NCBI GenBank assembly: GCA_013215505.1
Contig: JABSQZ010000001.1
Location: 824,006 to 888,005, forward strand
DNA from: Oceanospirillaceae bacterium
Lineage (GTDB): Bacteria > Pseudomonadota > Gammaproteobacteria > Pseudomonadales > Balneatricaceae
DNA length: 64,000 nucleotides
Direction of reading: 5' to 3'
Shown here: positions 61,601 to 64,000 of the stretch, in pieces
Position numbering within the stretch: position 1 is the first letter of the stretch
How the letters are laid out: each line of letters begins with the position of its first letter
Translations under genes and position numbers: made by a program
The notes under the pieces: model-generated
The model's database searches: none
What the model was told of the DNA's origin: nothing
Seen by the model: the letters and a program-made list of their open reading frames with translations, nothing else

Positions 61601-64000
61601 TTTATCGTAAGTGAAAGTAACAGACGTTGAAGTACCATTGACCATTACATCTAAAGTAACTTGTTCAAGGTAACCTCCATCGGCACCAAAGCCGCCAAAG
61701 CCACCGGCGTTGCCTGTTAACAAGTTTCCGCTAACCGGCGCAATGTTTATGCTGTCATTGAGTACCTGATCCAATTGCGTTAAATCTGTGACTAAAACGG
61801 CATCGGTGTCGCCATTATTGAAATCAGAACCATTGTAGGCAATTGGGTTTAATGCATCCGCACTGACATTAGAACCCATTCCCAAAGAAATAGAATTAAT
61901 ATCGTTAAGGTCTAAGAAAGCCTGCCACAAGCCCTCTTCTGTCGATTGAATACCATGGTCATCATTATTGTCGGCGTTCCCAGGGTCTGCAGATGTATTA
62001 CCTAAGACAGCGTCGTCGCCATCTGAGGCGGTAGGTGCACCATCTGACAAGAAGTAAGAAACGTTTTGACCGTCGGGCAGAGCACCATCGGTTTCAAATG
62101 CACTTTGCATTACATTTAAAGCGCCATCGTAGTTGGTCCAACCATCTGCATCTGAGTTGTTTAGTGCATTGAGAAGTTCAATCGCTTTATCCGCTTCAAG
62201 CCATCCAGCGCCTAAAGTGCCCGCTAAAGTGCCAAAAGTGACAATTCGAACTTTAACGCTACCTAAGTCATCATACTTATTGATCAGAGTTTCAAGAGAT
62301 TTCTGAGCCAGTTCTAGACGAGACAACCCATCGACCCCAGATGCATCTTGCATACTGCCTGACAAATCCAGAGAGATCATCAGGTTAGTACTGACAGCAG
62401 GTGTATCGATCGTTTGGATTGTATCTGCCGCTACTGGCATATCATCTTCAACTGTGACAGTGAAGTTTCCTGCCGTGGCAGAGGAGCTAGTACCGTCACT
62501 GACTGTGTAGCTGAAGTTCAGATCCAGGACATCTTCAACACTGTTCTGTGGGTGGGTAAGCGGTGCTAATAAAGTTACATCGTAGTCAGCACTGTGACTA
62601 CCTGTATTGCTTTCAACAGTTCCGACAGTGACTGTGGCGACAACGCCATTACTAGTGCTGCCGGTCAAAGTGTTAATGCCATCCCAAGCCCAAGTGACAG
62701 TTTCGCCACCGGATGTAATTCCGGTGGGACCGGATAAAGTAAATTCAAATGGCTGCGAAGGGCCATCCGCAGCAGTATCTTGATCCTGGAACGTCAAGCT
62801 GCCTTTGGCTGTTGCAAAGTCAGTCTTATCGCTTGGCGTGCCGGTGTCGTCTTTGATGCCACTGGTTAGGCCTTCTTCGGAGATGGTAGTATTTGTACCG
62901 GTTAAGTTACTTGGCGGGGTATTTACATCGTTAATCGTCGCTAGAGCAGATGGCGTCTGGCCATTTATGCCCGATTGATGATCAACTTTTTCGAATTGAC
63001 CGCCATCGTTAACACTTTCGATAGTGGCTGTGAACGTTTCGTCGTCCAGATCCTGATCGACGTTAGTCTGTACATTGACCACTACAGAGCTGTTACCCAC
63101 TGTGATAACGACGTCTTGTGTGCCAGATTGATAATCACCATCATCGGCAGAACCGTTGGTGAAGTTGACTTTAACAGTAGTATTTTGGGTCACTGTTACA
63201 GGGTTGCCGTCTTTATCCAGTAATTGCACAGTAAACTTAGAGACTTCACCTTCGTTAACCGCACCGTTAGAGCTGATCACAACAAATACTGTGTCGTCTG
63301 ACCCAGGGATTCCCTCATCTGTAATCGTCGCGTTAGCTGTATTTTGTGTACCCACCGCTACCGCTTCAAAGTTGCCATCCACATCAACCACATTGCTGAT
63401 AGTGGCGAGCAGTGCTTCAGGGTCTTCTTTATAAAGATCATCAATAGCATCGACGACAAAGGTCATCTGGCTGCCATTGCTGATAGTGACTGTTGTCGGC
63501 AATGGCGATGCATCTGTTGCATTGGCCGCCGCTCCCGACCAGGCGACATCAACAGTGACGCTCTCACCTGTCGGTACTGTGACTGGGTTGCCATCTTCAT
63601 CAACTAGCTTGACGGTATAGGTAAGTTTGCCACCTTCCTCAACTGTCTCTTTGTTAACACTGATCACGGCATAGACAGTGTCGTCCGTACCTGGCGTACT
63701 TTCATCGGTAATAGTCGCGTTAGCTGTATTTTCTTCGCCAACCGCTACCGCTTCAAAGTTGCCATCCACATCAACTACATTGCTGATAGTGGCGAGCAGC
63801 GCCTCAGGGTCTTCTTTGTAAAGATCATCAATAGCGTCGACAACAAAGGTCATCTGGCTGCCATTGCTGATAGTGACCGTTGTTGGCAATGGTGATGCAT
63901 CGGTTGCATTGGCCGCCGCTCCTGACCAGGCGACATCAACAGTGACGCTCTCACCTGTCGGTACTGTGACTGGGTTGCCATCTTCATCAACTAGCTTGAC
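58652..64000 (-). CDS. Second giant type I secreted adhesin, C-terminal part (5' end outside window)
   Basis: The frame is open to the right edge; at least 1780 residues are visible. In order: three Calx-beta-like modules (to about 62910), a T1SS-143-type repeat (about 62910-62430; ISEEGLTSGIKDDTG), and a von Willebrand A domain with DLSGS MIDAS (about 62400-61770). A long mixed beta region follows (about 61700-60300), then a unique domain (about 60300-59100; YNNGTVVSKQVHEHAYDTRDG, then GFKYLNGDLITFSIGNVVIG). The end is LDLSDLL and LQGVDL, as in the neighbouring adhesin. I see no proper RTX nonapeptides. It is in tandem with, and homologous to, the first adhesin. Confidence 0.88.
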   Translation of the reverse strand, partial: VKLVDEDGNPVTVPTGESVTVDVAWSGAAANATDASPLPTTVTISNGSQMTFVVDAIDDLYKEDPEALLATISNVVDVDGNFEAVAVGEENTANATITDESTPGTDDTVYAVISVNKETVEEGGKLTYTVKLVDEDGNPVTVPTGESVTVDVAWSGAAANATDASPLPTTVTISNGSQMTFVVDAIDDLYKEDPEALLATISNVVDVDGNFEAVAVGTQNTANATITDEGIPGSDDTVFVVISSNGAVNEGEVSKFTVQLLDKDGNPVTVTQNTTVKVNFTNGSADDGDYQSGTQDVVITVGNSSVVVNVQTNVDQDLDDETFTATIESVNDGGQFEKVDHQSGINGQTPSALATINDVNTPPSNLTGTNTTISEEGLTSGIKDDTGTPSDKTDFATAKGSLTFQDQDTAADGPSQPFEFTLSGPTGITSGGETVTWAWDGINTLTGSTSNGVVATVTVGTVESNTGSHSADYDVTLLAPLTHPQNSVEDVLDLNFSYTVSDGTSSSATAGNFTVTVEDDMPVAADTIQTIDTPAVSTNLMISLDLSGSMQDASGVDGLSRLELAQKSLETLINKYDDLGSVKVRIVTFGTLAGTLGAGWLEADKAIELLNALNNSDADGWTNYDGALNVMQSAFETDGALPDGQNVSYFLSDGAPTASDGDDAVLGNTSADPGNADNNDDHGIQSTEEGLWQAFLDLNDINSISLGMGSNVSADALNPIAYNGSDFNNGDTDAVLVTDLTQLDQVLNDSINIAPVSGNLLTGNAGGFGGFGADGGYLEQVTLDVMVNGTSTSVTFTYDKTADNITNNSNVLGVISGSTLTVSTESGVFVLNMLDGSYQYQLADIKGYVDDLISYSLIDNDGDGASGSLSLKIGTPNLPVSEDFTVTFDSRSTSIDFSKDNGLASDSTIDGAEVSDVETLAADMKIVLVRLPDPDKGVLYFTEGNVRSLVTEAMLETASTDGKRFSVTQLEYDVNPNYPTTVNFGETGAQGAGDLSNWGNLVTSDTRKVTLVNNGEIVIKAVGGDLVTSVADAGHRGGGLGVNSDGEIDENNEKIIFSINDGSATASNIQLKLNGLGGNFIDDGVVPGTDNSTARVEIKLYSKNAAGELVLINANTDAVDIQVDGNNDLEIRPDGSIWISNNDSQDNSNGNVGNLLRTVTLTAKPGVEIAQVEVGLAGEGSFEIAGVDINYNLNDSFDYLPVDGADNVGTDIGGDAVSTVNLEIVPPISFDIVGANIDVDTYVYNNGTVVSKQVHEHAYDTRDGYDGFVDAFNFISKDSFAEIDDAVSADYFVLMVINGHRNAATNILIDTAGNPVQATDAFAYGGGTGFDAQVYTLQSGKASGDQVKKLEGLKISFDENSIITPDANGNYPDPDNSGDYLDSDLSYGIRMTETGRVNKDLHGTQSPADEHRDGALSIWAVEVTKNADGSFNYPELTYGGISSDPVNNPAPYIVALADADQSSMLWETTVFAHTSGDDPRRDQEYIDNTHANGDAINTGMFVDGIVEGLAYSTNSGFSGITDAKGGFKYLNGDLITFSIGNVVIGTVSSAAVADGTLFLQEIAGVGLEDMNNDYVENMAVLLQSLDNDGDAYNGIVIEQSVHDAFSDDNFDMAATSKADLQSLLIENGYQPVDEDAAMQHVRDMIELQTGLTEFDERTSLTNLFASDEDDIFTVTAAETGEKGEDIAIIGFGEKGNDALDLSDLLSMQDNGDDLSSYLNVSFDGENTLIEVSASGSFADQQADASQIDQAISLQGVDLIGGIDNVDTVIQGLLDNGNLIIDE
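63310..64000 (-). repeat. Tandem 387-bp module repeat at the window edge
   Basis: Two consecutive Calx-beta modules (DPEALLATISNVVDVDGNFE in each) are nearly identical in DNA, with period 387 bp (anchor CGTTAGCTGT at 63331 and 63718). The array probably continues beyond 64000. A related but more diverged copy is in the first adhesin near 56200-56560. Confidence 0.88.

Noticed and set aside
1..64000. tRNA, rRNA, CRISPR, prophage or insertion sequence
   Set aside because: No cloverleaf, spaced direct repeats, transposase or integrase motifs were seen on reading both strands, within the limits of manual inspection.

Overview
The window reads as a chromosomal segment of a free-living, probably marine, gammaproteobacterium. 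Supporting genes are EpmC (EF-P hydroxylase), RlmG, PdxB, YciA, DgkA-EptA, a MksB-type condensin and giant LapA-like adhesins. GC content looks moderate. I cannot name the genus. I saw no rRNA, tRNA, CRISPR array, transposase or integrase.

Layout. 1-9 kb: the 3' tip of a glyoxalase I gene, a GNAT acetyltransferase, a D-2-hydroxyacid dehydrogenase, a LysR regulator divergent from azlCD, a GFA protein, an HSL-type esterase, two heptanucleotide arrays, a membrane-anchored TIKI/ChaN-like protein, a truncated SDR and a Crp/Fnr regulator. 9-18 kb: a ureidoglycolate-lyase-like gene divergent from a LysR gene, a cold-shock gene with a recognisable promoter and long leader, LysR/DUF1330, a DJ-1/PfpI protein beside a decayed AraC regulator, a diguanylate cyclase and an EamA transporter. 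18-25 kb: a purine-catabolism operon, xdhA-xdhB-xdhC-guaD-tetR. 25-43 kb: an AcoX-like NAD-kinase-fold protein, yciA-pdxB-PilZ, an AnsA-type asparaginase, a GGDEF-EAL protein, an SH3b protein, lipoprotein-epmC, rlmG, dgkA-eptA, a cupin, a PruR/DcpA-like pair and marC. 43-48.6 kb: a three-gene mksF-mksE-mksB condensin operon. 49-64 kb: two very large tandem secreted adhesin genes; the second runs off the right edge.

The window is rich in cyclic-di-GMP functions: one GGDEF protein with an I-site, two GGDEF-EAL proteins, one PilZ receptor and two adhesins. The first adhesin has an N-terminal retention module with TAAG and PAAG sites, the type cut by the c-di-GMP-controlled LapD/LapG system. A SUOX-fold lipoprotein without a catalytic cysteine overlaps a GGDEF-EAL membrane protein, the arrangement of the pterin-responsive PruR-DcpA system. 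A possible pathway is therefore pterin to c-di-GMP to adhesin retention; LapD, LapG and the type I secretion genes would have to lie outside the window. The most noteworthy items are this adhesion/c-di-GMP cluster, a nuclease-free Mks condensin, recombination-prone 1.15-kb repeats in the adhesin, and a regulator decayed by several small indels.
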